The notes: generated by a model not told the origin, from the letters alone. Numbered from the stretch's first letter, positions 1 through 7,688 are shown. The stretch: DNA of 32,574 nucleotides from Rickettsiales bacterium (GCA_947487845.1 CANKYC010000003.1:1-32574); one strand, 5' to 3'. Program-made: numbers and translations.

Positions 1-74
1 TGAACATCTTTTTTTTCAAGAGAGCTATTTAAGTGGCTTATATTTGGTGATTAACAACGGTTAATGTTGCTGCT

Positions 75-275
75 TTATTTTCTGTCTAATCTTCTTTCGA
101 GCTCTTTCTTCACATTGGCCATATTGTCGCGGATGTGGTCACAAAAAGACACTATGGCATAAAGCTGCTCATCTGAAAAAGTATGAGCATCTCCGGCAAA
201 ATGTCTTAAATCCGTTGCAAACTTTTCCGCCGAAGCTCGTAAAAAGTAGAATTCAATTTTATTTTCAGCCGACAT
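75..275 (-). CDS. Small hypothetical protein (about 66 aa, starting at internal MSAENK...)
   Basis: ORF 75..338. Its first ~21 codons overlap a strong terminator hairpin (302-344), so the internal Met (MSAENKIEFYFLRAS) is the likelier start. Confidence 0.5.
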   Translation of the reverse strand: MSAENKIEFYFLRASAEKFATDLRHFAGDAHTFSDEQLYAIVSFCDHIRDNMANVKKELERRLDRK

Positions 276-301
276 AAAACTCCTCAAAAGATTAAAAATA
301 A

Positions 302-344
302 AAAACCGTGTAGAGCCAGTAAATAGAAGGCTTTGCACGGTTTT
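302..344 (-). terminator. Rho-independent terminator downstream of the RT gene
   Basis: Perfect 9-bp inverted repeat AAAACCGTG/CACGGTTTT with inner AGCC/GGCT, followed on the minus strand by a T-rich run. Confidence 0.7.
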
Positions 345-383
345 ATTTTACCTTAAAAAAAGCGTCTAGCAAGCTAATTAGTA

Positions 384-1382
384 TTATTTTTTGGGTATTG
401 CGGCAAACTTACCAACCTCTATCTGCCTAGCTTCGCTTAGGTAACTGTTTAATTTAGCAGTTTCTTCTTTGGTCTTATTTTTTTTATTTTTTAAATCATG
501 AATCTTAAGATGGCTTCTATTTCTGAGTTTTAATTCACCTTTGGGGGTTATGACAATTCCGGTTATTTCTTTATTGTCGCTTGGCTGGTAAACTTTGAAT
601 TTCTTTTTGTTGTAGCTTAGCCCATGATTTACGATGATTTTTTTTGCTTCCTCCGCCACTTTTACGGCATTGTCACCTGATATAATAATATCATCTACCC
701 ACAGAGACATTTTGCATCTATAATTACTGGAAATCTCGTCTATCTCATCAAACATTTTTTTATTGGCATAATATGCCATAACCATGCTTACCGGAGAGCC
801 AGTAGGTAAGTGATTTTTAAATGTTAATATTTGTGCAAAAATCTTGGCTACAGGTGTCCGGCATTTTAAATCTTTTTCAAAAAAGTTGAATATTGACTCA
901 AATGTAACTGATGGGAAAAATCCCTTAAGATCAAGCTTAACTGCATACTTATCGCTATTTTCTAAGTGAAATTTTGCGTTATCTAGACAGCTTCTTCCTT
1001 TAGTTCCGGAGAATAAATATTCTTTTGTTTGGATTGATGAGAGCAAAAAAGATAAGCGTTGATGAATTTTATATAACCCTTCTTTTTTATTTCCCTTTGG
1101 AGTTTGGCATAATCTTTCTTTTACTGCGGCGATAGCAAACTTTTTGCCGTTAGGCATCTCTATCTTTTCTCGAATATTTTTATCATTTAGTTCGGCATAA
1201 TCTTTCACTCTTACCAAACGATAATCTTTGACTGCTGATTCTATGAAATTTTTGTCATTGGAGCTGCTGATTTCTTCAAGAGTTGAAACATTCACTCCAA
1301 GTATTTCAGATAACTTCTTTTTGCTCGGAAGCTTGTAAAAGCAGGACTTTTCTAACGGATATTTTTTATTACTTTTTTTCAT
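384..1382 (-). CDS. Retron-type reverse transcriptase (332 aa)
   Basis: RT motifs in the translation: KGRSCLDNAKFH (NAxxH), KLDLKGFFPSV, LPTGSPVSMVMAY, LWVDDIIISG (catalytic DD), and ITGIVI at the retron VTG position. Confidence 0.85.
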   Translation of the reverse strand: MKKSNKKYPLEKSCFYKLPSKKKLSEILGVNVSTLEEISSSNDKNFIESAVKDYRLVRVKDYAELNDKNIREKIEMPNGKKFAIAAVKERLCQTPKGNKKEGLYKIHQRLSFLLSSIQTKEYLFSGTKGRSCLDNAKFHLENSDKYAVKLDLKGFFPSVTFESIFNFFEKDLKCRTPVAKIFAQILTFKNHLPTGSPVSMVMAYYANKKMFDEIDEISSNYRCKMSLWVDDIIISGDNAVKVAEEAKKIIVNHGLSYNKKKFKVYQPSDNKEITGIVITPKGELKLRNRSHLKIHDLKNKKNKTKEETAKLNSYLSEARQIEVGKFAAIPKK

Positions 1383-1668
1383 CTTCTTTACAAATCCAAT
1401 CTAGAAAATCGACAGCGGTTTTGGCTAAAAATAATTTAGCTTTTTTTCTTAAGCCTTTTTTATCCTTATATTCTTCTGCAAACAGCATTATAGACGATAG
1501 AGGTATGTCAAAAACATCGGAGTATTTTTGCAAAACTTCAAGAGTTGGGGTTTTGCTATTTGATTCTATTTCTGAAATGTAAGAGCGGGAAATGCCAAGA
1601 TTTTCTGCTAACTCTAGTTGAGTTTGATGATTAAAGATTCTGATGTGTTTTAGTATTGATCCTAGCAA
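1369..1668 (-). CDS. XRE-family HTH protein (99 aa), overlapping the RT gene
   Basis: HTH signature TQLELAENLGISRSYISEIESNSKTPTLEVLQKYSDVF; TTG start preceded by AAGGA; 14-bp overlap with the RT ORF suggests an operon. Confidence 0.8.
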   Translation of the reverse strand: MLGSILKHIRIFNHQTQLELAENLGISRSYISEIESNSKTPTLEVLQKYSDVFDIPLSSIMLFAEEYKDKKGLRKKAKLFLAKTAVDFLDWICKEDEKK

Positions 1669-1697
1669 TGTTGATGTCCTTAAAATTGTAAAAACGG

Positions 1698-2138
1698 AGT
1701 AGAAGTTTTAACTAAAGAAATCGATGACCTTATTAATCGTATCAACTACTGTAAAAACGATTTTTAAAGTAGTTGGGTTTAATAATTTCTTCCTTAGTGG
1801 CTTTTGTTTTTTTCTATTTTTTGACATAATTTTAAAAATAAAATTATGACACAAAGGTGTGTCGCCCCGACTAAACGAAATGAATCAGTCGCCTCAAAAC
1901 CAACGACATTTCCTTTAGTTACTCTCTAGGACGATCAGACGGTAAAAACAAAAGCCGCTTCCACTCCATTTACCCAGATTCACATTACCACTATAATACC
2001 GATAGCGTAACCTAATATAAATTAGATCTGATTTCCTACACATTGTCTTATGCGCAGAAAGGGAGTTAAGATACTTATTCAGCATCTCGTGAGCAAATGA
2101 ATGCTCAAAAAAACATGAGAGTTATCCGCCTTTCACCT
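1698..2138 (-). ncRNA. Candidate structured leader / retron msr-msd-bearing RNA
   Basis: About 470 bp without substantial ORFs between a promoter-like site and the HTH-RT genes. Dense hairpins: 1743-1775 (15 bp, 1 mismatch), 1711-1720/1789-1798, 1730-1736/1779-1785, 1870-1882/1907-1919 (13 bp, 1 mismatch), 1848-1863, 1825-1848, and TGAGCA/TGCTCA near 2080-2105. Boundaries are estimates. Confidence 0.5.
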
Positions 2139-2144
2139 TACACT

Positions 2145-2172
2145 ATTTTCACCACGATAAAATCTTTGTCAA
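2145..2172 (-). promoter_or_regulatory. Sigma70-like promoter for the retron leader-HTH-RT operon
   Basis: Minus strand TTGACA (2172-2167), 16-bp spacer, GAAAAT (2150-2145). Confidence 0.5.
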
Positions 2173-2185
2173 TAAAAATGTTGCT

Positions 2186-2193
2186 GTAAGCGA
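2186..2193. repeat. 8-bp target site duplication (left) GTAAGCGA
   Basis: GTAAGCGA directly abuts the left IR; identical copy at 3861-3868. Confidence 0.9.
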
Positions 2194-2331
2194 GGCAATT
2201 ATCCCTTGACATCGTGATTTAGTTAAGGAGAATTAGAGCCGTCCTGACCGACAGTTTTTTTAATCTCAAAATCTAAGCACGAATGTCAAAAGATCCAAAA
2301 ATTCCTCCGCCAGTTAAAGATGATTACGATA

Positions 2332-2889
2332 TTAAGAGCCTATAAATATACTCTTCATAAGCATCAAAAAACTGACTAAGAAGGAAACCGAAATAATCGC
2401 CAAAGCGACATTAATAAATAGCCCTTTAGTGGCGTTTATCTCTTTTGCTTTGGCGATTCTTGTTGAATAAGTTTGCAACTGACAACAAATCAAAAAGCGT
2501 AAATCTCCCTTATTATATTTCGCTTTCAGAAGTTCTTCTGGCGATGTTCCAATTGTAGGAAATTTTTCTGTTTTGTAGGTAATCGATAGAATTGCGAGGG
2601 CAAGACAAAAGCCGCTGATTAACACAATTAAAAGCCCCTGATAAGAAGAATCCCCAAATTTTAAAATTCCAAATAAAGCAGTTAAAGAGGCGGCTAAAAA
2701 AGTTCTTACTAAAGCACTTTTATTATCGAGAGAATCATAATTTGCCGACACAATCCGCATCAACTTTTCGCCCTCTTGCAGAATGAAATTTGCCTTATCT
2801 AAATCTATTTTATCCCAATCAATTTCATCAGGATTTGCAAGTATTTGAGGCTGATTTTTTTTAGTAAAAAATTGTTTTAAAATCTTCAT
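2332..2889 (-). CDS. Passenger protein with about 3 predicted TM helices (185 aa)
   Basis: Lies inside the IS boundaries, 5 bp from the transposase stop. Hydrophobic segments ALVRTFLAASLTALFGIL, GLLIVLISGFCLALAILSI and GLFINVALAIISVSFLVSFLML. Confidence 0.75.
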   Translation of the reverse strand: MKILKQFFTKKNQPQILANPDEIDWDKIDLDKANFILQEGEKLMRIVSANYDSLDNKSALVRTFLAASLTALFGILKFGDSSYQGLLIVLISGFCLALAILSITYKTEKFPTIGTSPEELLKAKYNKGDLRFLICCQLQTYSTRIAKAKEINATKGLFINVALAIISVSFLVSFLMLMKSIFIGS

Positions 2890-2894
2890 AAATC

Positions 2895-3785
2895 TTACAA
2901 AATTGTTGCTCCAACCAGCTTATCAAAAATAAACTCGTTGTTGCGGTTGTTATATCTAAACGCAAACTCATTCACATAAAGCTGTAAATGTTTCTTGCTC
3001 ACATGATGATAAATCCCATAAACACCACGCTTCAAGGTTGACCAGAAGCCTTCGATTGAATTTGTGTGAGCGTCAGCACCTTTCTTGTATTCACCTTTTG
3101 AGTGATTAACAACTTGGTGCTGAAATTGACTGTAAAGCCAGTAATAAGCCTTGTGTTCATCTGTCATTATTTGGCTGCCTTTCTTCACATTCTCGTGAAT
3201 TTTAGCCATGATCGTATCGCGCTTTGCATCATCAATTACAAAGGCTCTAACCTCCTTATCTCTTTCAAGCATTCCTAAAACAATCATCTTCTCAAAGATG
3301 CCTTTAGCAGCAACTCTTTCACTCATATGTTTGTTTTCTGCTTTGCCGCCCAAGTAGGTTTCGTCAATCTCAATAATTGTATTCATAAAATCATCGTCAT
3401 CATCTTCTTTCTTCTTTTTATTACCCATCGCAAGACGAATCTGGCGAAGCATACGCCAAGCGGTTTTGTAGGTTACTTCAATTTCTCTTTGAAGCTGCAA
3501 CGCACTAATTCCTTTTTTACCATTTAGAAAAAGGTGAATTGCGTAAAACCATTTGCGAAGGTCTGTGCAAGAGTTTTCAAAAATCGTGTCTTTGAAAATT
3601 GAGAAATCTCTATTGCATTCAGCACATCTAAAAAACTTCATCATTTTTTCGTTTGAGTAAGGATAAGTTTTTAAACTTCCGCAGTGGTTGCAGTGAGGCA
3701 TTTCCTTGCTGTATCTAGTTTTAATGTAATAATCTACTATCGCTTGTTCGGTCGGAAATTTTTTCTGAAATCTTAAAAAATTCAT
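2895..3785 (-). CDS. IS1595-family (ISXO2-like) transposase
   Basis: N-terminal zinc ribbon (CNHCG...CAECN) and DDE-type core (IIEIDETYLGGKAENKH, MTDEHKAYYWL, HTNSIEGFWSTLKRGVYGIYH). Confidence 0.92.
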   Translation of the reverse strand: MNFLRFQKKFPTEQAIVDYYIKTRYSKEMPHCNHCGSLKTYPYSNEKMMKFFRCAECNRDFSIFKDTIFENSCTDLRKWFYAIHLFLNGKKGISALQLQREIEVTYKTAWRMLRQIRLAMGNKKKKEDDDDDFMNTIIEIDETYLGGKAENKHMSERVAAKGIFEKMIVLGMLERDKEVRAFVIDDAKRDTIMAKIHENVKKGSQIMTDEHKAYYWLYSQFQHQVVNHSKGEYKKGADAHTNSIEGFWSTLKRGVYGIYHHVSKKHLQLYVNEFAFRYNNRNNEFIFDKLVGATIL

Positions 3786-3860
3786 AAAATCTTTTTCGTT
3801 TGGTTTAAGAATTGTGATTATTGTAAAAAGATTGTTTCACGATGTCAAGGGATAATTGCC

Positions 3861-3868
3861 GTAAGCGA
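3861..3868. repeat. 8-bp target site duplication (right) GTAAGCGA
   Basis: Identical to 2186-2193, immediately outside the right IR. Confidence 0.9.
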
Positions 3869-4182
3869 CATTTAATTTTCTGCAAGATAGCGATAAGTTC
3901 GTAAATGAGACAAAAATTTTGCTCGTAGAAGTGCTTTGATAAGTTTAGGTGAGACATCACAAAGCCAATGTTTTAGAGGCTAAACTATTTGAGAAAGGTT
4001 AAGCATATTCGGAGAAACGGAGAGATAAATACCGAGAAATTGGCGGAAATTCTGAATTGCGGAGAAGAAGCAGTTAAGGCAAATCAAAAAATACAACCCC
4101 CCTTGATCCCGTAAATACAGGGATTGGAGGGGATATAAAAAATTACAAAAACTGAGCGGAGATAGTTTTTGAGCTGTAGTTA

Positions 4183-4274
4183 TGGCGGAGAAAGAGGGAT
4201 TCGAACCCTCGATACAGTTTTACCCGTATACTTTCTTAGCAGGAAAGTGCCTTCAGCCGCTCGGCCATTTCTCC
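4183..4274 (-). tRNA. tRNA-Ser(GCT), CCA encoded
   Basis: Reverse complement GGAGAAATGGCCGAGCGGCTGAAGGCACTTTCCTGCTAAGAAAG...GGTTCGAATCCCTCTTTCTCCGCCA; 7-bp acceptor stem, long variable arm, GCT anticodon. Confidence 0.95.
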
Positions 4275-4419
4275 GTGTGATAATTATTTAGCTGTGGAAG
4301 TGAACATAAGAGTGAAAAGCATTTCGTCAACTTTTTTTACGAGTCTATCGCAAATCAAAATTTTCTTAAGAACTTTTTGATTTGCGACAGGCTCTTTTAA
4401 GTAATACGCCAATTAATTT

Positions 4420-5532
4420 TTATCTCTCGGCGTTAATCGTAAATGTGATTTCAATCTCGTCTTTCACGCCATTGGCTTTTTTCGGGTCGCGGTCGCCGAC
4501 CAAAAATGTGCTGCGTTTGATTGTGGTTTTGCCAACTGCGCGGGCTTTGGTTTGGCTATATTCTTCTAAAATAAATTCTACCGGAGTGGCGATGGTTTTG
4601 CCTTTTATAGTTAACATACCATCAGCGCGGAAAGTTTTTTGAGCGCTTAAATTTGTGAAGCGACTGGCGGTAAAAGTAGCTTTTGGAAAGGCTTGAACTG
4701 AAAGCCAAGCTGCGTTTTTTATGGCGTCTAAGGCTTCGTTGAAGGAGGTGTCGATTGAGGTTGTGTCAATATCAATCTGGATTTTGCTTTTGGTCAATTG
4801 GTTTTTGTCAAAATTAATTTTGCCGTCAAATTTTCTGAAAGATCCGGTGATGTTGGAATTTTCTTGAATAGCACGAAATTCTAATTTGCTTTTGGAAGGA
4901 ATGATTTTCCATTCATCAACTGTTGCGGCTGCTGTGTCGTCTTTATAAGGCATATTGCTGCCAGCTACGGCGAAAGTTAATTCAGATTCGATGGCGATTT
5001 TAACTTCGTCAGAAACACCCGGTAAGCCAAAATCCATGCCGAATTGCGAACGTTTGATCGTAGTTGTGGCGCTGAATCCCGCGGTTTTTCTCTGGTTGAT
5101 CGGGTTGAGACCAATCTTGTTTACTTTCACGTTTAAAGTCACTGGTTTGGTGGTTCCAAGCAAAGTCAAATTACCTTGAACTTTGGCGCTGGTTTTGCCG
5201 AATGGCGTAACTGATGTGCTTACAAATTTCGCAGTAGGGAATTTTTCGGTATAGAAAAAATCTTTGCTTTTTAAATGTTCATCAAATTTGGAATTTCCGG
5301 TGGAGATGGAATCAGTTTTGATGATGATTTCAACCAAGCTGTTTTGCGGGCTGGCTTCGTCTAAAGTTAAAGTGCCGTCAACATCGGTGAATTTTCCTGA
5401 TGGGCTAGAAAAGCCAAAATGATTGGCCGACCAGTTGATATTGGTGTGATTGGTGTCGAATTTGTAAATTTCAGTGGCGTGGGCGGAAAAAGTGCAGAAA
5501 AAAATAGCAAGAATCGGGAGGAATTTTTTCAT
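4420..5532 (-). CDS. Periplasmic protein with two tandem YceI domains
   Basis: Signal peptide; two YceI-like repeats (YKFDTNHTNINWSANHFGF...KRSQFGMDFGLPGVSDEVKI and WKIIPSKSKLEFRAIQ...IKRSTFLVGDRDPKKANGVKDEIEI). Confidence 0.88.
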   Translation of the reverse strand: MKKFLPILAIFFCTFSAHATEIYKFDTNHTNINWSANHFGFSSPSGKFTDVDGTLTLDEASPQNSLVEIIIKTDSISTGNSKFDEHLKSKDFFYTEKFPTAKFVSTSVTPFGKTSAKVQGNLTLLGTTKPVTLNVKVNKIGLNPINQRKTAGFSATTTIKRSQFGMDFGLPGVSDEVKIAIESELTFAVAGSNMPYKDDTAAATVDEWKIIPSKSKLEFRAIQENSNITGSFRKFDGKINFDKNQLTKSKIQIDIDTTSIDTSFNEALDAIKNAAWLSVQAFPKATFTASRFTNLSAQKTFRADGMLTIKGKTIATPVEFILEEYSQTKARAVGKTTIKRSTFLVGDRDPKKANGVKDEIEITFTINAER

Positions 5533-5574
5533 AAAATTTAGTTGGTCGAAACTTGTTAAATAGAAATGAACTTG

Positions 5575-5619
5575 AAGACGGGTTATAAAACCCGTCTTAC
5601 TTGAGTTTTTTTACTCAAG
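5575..5619 (-). terminator. Two tandem hairpins between secB and the yceI-like gene
   Basis: AAGACGGGTT-ATAA-AACCCGTCTT (perfect 10 bp) and CTTGAGT-tttttt-ACTCAAG. Confidence 0.6.
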
Positions 5620-5624
5620 ATTAA

Positions 5625-6071
5625 TTAGTTTTTTGTATCGCTAACTGGTTCCGCATTATTGGCGGCTTTTCTTCTGGCGTATAAATCAGCAAAGTCAATT
5701 GGATCTAACATTAACGGCGCAATTCCACCATCAGTTGTAACATTCGCGATGATACGGCGCAGGAATGGAAAAAGCAGATTAGGACAATAAATCAACAGCA
5801 CTTGCTCCAACATTTCGCCTTCGATTTTTTGTAAAGAGAAAAGTCCAGCGTAAGTTATTTCGCAGATGAAAAACTTTTTATCCTGCATCGTTGCTTCAGC
5901 TGTAACTTTTAGCGCAACTTCAAAAAGTTCGTCGGAAATTTTGTTGGCATCGATATTGATCGAAAGCGCGATATTAGGCTTGTCTTGCGGGTTTAGAAAA
6001 ATTTGCGGTGAGTTCGGAGATTCAAAAGAAAGGTCTTTGATATATTGTGAAACGATCCTGATGTTTGACAT
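5625..6071 (-). CDS. secB: Protein-export chaperone SecB
   Basis: YIKDLSFESPNSP, FICEITYAGLF, LLIYCPNLLFPFLRRIIANVTTDGGIAPLMLDPIDF. Confidence 0.95.
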   Translation of the reverse strand: MSNIRIVSQYIKDLSFESPNSPQIFLNPQDKPNIALSINIDANKISDELFEVALKVTAEATMQDKKFFICEITYAGLFSLQKIEGEMLEQVLLIYCPNLLFPFLRRIIANVTTDGGIAPLMLDPIDFADLYARRKAANNAEPVSDTKN

Positions 6072-6122
6072 AAATATTTTTTTAAAAGTTAAGATTTGGT
6101 AATGATTTTTTTAAGAGTTAAT

Positions 6123-6257
6123 GGTGATTATCCCTTAAGACACAATAGAAGTCACCCTGAGTTTGTCGAAGGGTGATTTAAGGCTTCGATCTTAGAATCA
6201 CCCTTCGACAAGCTCAGGGTGACATCGAGTTTTTTTGTGAATCAAGGTATAATTATC
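6123..6257. mobile_element. MITE-like palindromic element, copy 1
   Basis: Begins GGTGATTATCCCTTAAGACACAATAG, ends AATCAAGGTATAATTATC; core GTCACCCTGAG.TTGTCGAAGGGTGATT/AATCACCCTTCGACAAGCTCAGGGTGAC. Confidence 0.75.
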
Positions 6258-6321
6258 AAAGAAATTTACCAAAAGAAATTTACCAAAAGAAATTTACCAA
6301 AAGAAATTTACAAAAAGAAAT
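6258..6321. repeat. 14-bp tandem repeat (AAAGAAATTTACCA, about 4.5 units)
   Basis: Near-identical tandem copies between the two MITE-like copies. Confidence 0.9.
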
Positions 6322-6484
6322 GGTGATTATCCCTTAAGACACAATAGGCGTCACCCTGAGCTTGTCGAAGGGTGATTTAAGGCTTCGATCTTACAATCAC
6401 CCTTTTAAGGCTTCGATCTTAGAATCACCCTTCGACAAACTCAGGGTGACATCGAGTTTTTTTGTGAATCAAGGTATAATTACC
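6322..6484. mobile_element. MITE-like palindromic element, copy 2, with internal tandem duplication
   Basis: Same termini as copy 1 (GGTGATTATCCC...GGTATAATTACC); TTTAAGGCTTCGATCTTA.AATCACCCTT is present twice. Confidence 0.75.
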
Positions 6485-6578
6485 ATATTTAAAATGTGTT
6501 TCGGAATATTTATAATATCATCCTTTAATTACAGATTTCAAGCCTTTCAACTTAAGGATTGCGCAGCGTAAGATGATT

Positions 6579-7688
6579 TTAATTAAACGCTAATCTCAAA
6601 TTATTTTGGTAAGTAATCAAAGTTGTTTTTACAATTTCATCTTCAAGATTTATCGCAATTGAAGAGCTTTCTTTATTCACTAAAAGCTCGATAAAATTAT
6701 AAACATTTTTGGCAAAAAGTTTACTGGCATCCGCCGCAATTCTGCTTGGAAAATTTTCATGTCCAATAATTTTTACACCATCAATTTCGATAATTTTTCC
6801 AACTTGAGTTAAAGCGCAATTTCCACCATTTACCGCCGCCAAATCAACAATGATTGATCCTGATTTCATTGATCGAACCATGGCTTCGGTAATCAGAATT
6901 GGTGCTTTTTTGCCGGGAATTAATGCGGTTGTAATTACAACATCTTGGGTTTTTATAGTATCTTCCAAAAGTTGCTCTTGGAGTTTTTTATATTCTTCAC
7001 TCATTTCTTTGGCGTAAACTCCGTCAGTTTTTTCTTCGGATTTTACTTCGATGAATTTGGCACCAAGACTTTGAACTTGTTCTCTTGCTGATGTACGTAC
7101 ATCGAATGCACAAACAATTCCGCCTAGTCTTTTGGCAGTTGCAATTGCTTGAAGGCCGGCCACACCCGCTCCTAAAATCATAAATTTTGCTGCAGATATT
7201 GTTCCGGCAGCAGTCATCATCATCGGTACGGCTTTTGGCATTTCATAGGCAGCGTCGATTACGGAAACGTAACCCGCTAAATTGCTTTGCGAAGAAAGAG
7301 TATCCATGGTTTGAGCTCGAGTGATTCGCGGAAGTAATTCAAGTGCAAAAGCGGAAATGCCTTTTTTCGCGAAGTCAGAGATTTTATCTTTGTTAAAATA
7401 TGGGTTTAGAAGTGCGATGAAATTTACGTTTGGTTTGGTTTTAGTGAAATCGATGTCGGTGCGTTGGACCGAGATTATTACGTCGATTTCAGGGAGAATT
7501 TGGTTGATGTCAGCGATGATTTTGGCTCCAGCTTTTTCGTAGGCGGAATCAGATATTGAGGATTTAAGACCAGCGTTGGATTCGATGTAAGTTTCAATAT
7601 TTAGAGATTTGTATTTGGTGATGAGATCAGGAGTTAAAGCAACGCGGCTTTCGGAAGGGCGGGATTCTTTTAGGACTAAGAGTTTCAT
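6579..7688 (-). CDS. pntAA: NAD(P) transhydrogenase subunit alpha part 1
   Basis: MKLLVLKESRPSESRVALTPD, RITRAQTMDTLSSQSNLAGY, MILGAGVAGLQAIATAKRLGGIVCAFDVR. Confidence 0.9.
   Translation of the reverse strand: MKLLVLKESRPSESRVALTPDLITKYKSLNIETYIESNAGLKSSISDSAYEKAGAKIIADINQILPEIDVIISVQRTDIDFTKTKPNVNFIALLNPYFNKDKISDFAKKGISAFALELLPRITRAQTMDTLSSQSNLAGYVSVIDAAYEMPKAVPMMMTAAGTISAAKFMILGAGVAGLQAIATAKRLGGIVCAFDVRTSAREQVQSLGAKFIEVKSEEKTDGVYAKEMSEEYKKLQEQLLEDTIKTQDVVITTALIPGKKAPILITEAMVRSMKSGSIIVDLAAVNGGNCALTQVGKIIEIDGVKIIGHENFPSRIAADASKLFAKNVYNFIELLVNKESSSIAINLEDEIVKTTLITYQNNLRLAFN

Larger units (their letters stand above)
2194..3860 (-). mobile_element. IS1595-family (ISXO2-like) insertion sequence with passenger gene
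   Basis: Perfect 23-bp terminal IRs: GGCAATTATCCCTTGACATCGTG (2194-2216) and its reverse complement (3838-3860), flanked by 8-bp TSD, containing an ISXO2-like transposase. Confidence 0.9.

Noticed and set aside
1283-1582. Plus-strand 99-aa ORF
   Set aside because: Antisense to the HTH and RT genes; composition not protein-like.
384-2138. Diversity-generating retroelement
   Set aside because: RT motifs (NAxxH, LPTGSPVS, ITG) look retron-like, and no template/variable repeat pair was noticed in the window.
384-2138. Group II intron
   Set aside because: No GUGYG 5' end, no recognisable domain V and no maturase/HNH domain.
2332-2889. Membrane protein as the retron effector
   Set aside because: Three TM segments next to a retron RT are tempting, but the gene lies inside the IS1595 IR/TSD boundaries, so it is IS cargo rather than part of the retron operon.
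4382-4642. Other short ORFs antisense to long genes (e.g. 4382, 4955, 8567, 9937, 15158, 22333, 26767, 27055, 28606)
   Set aside because: All overlap well-supported genes on the opposite strand or in another frame, with no recognisable domains.
6258-6321. CRISPR array
   Set aside because: 14-bp contiguous tandem units without unique spacers; no cas genes.
6362-6571. 69-aa plus-strand ORF
   Set aside because: Mostly translated MITE-like repeat sequence; no independent support.
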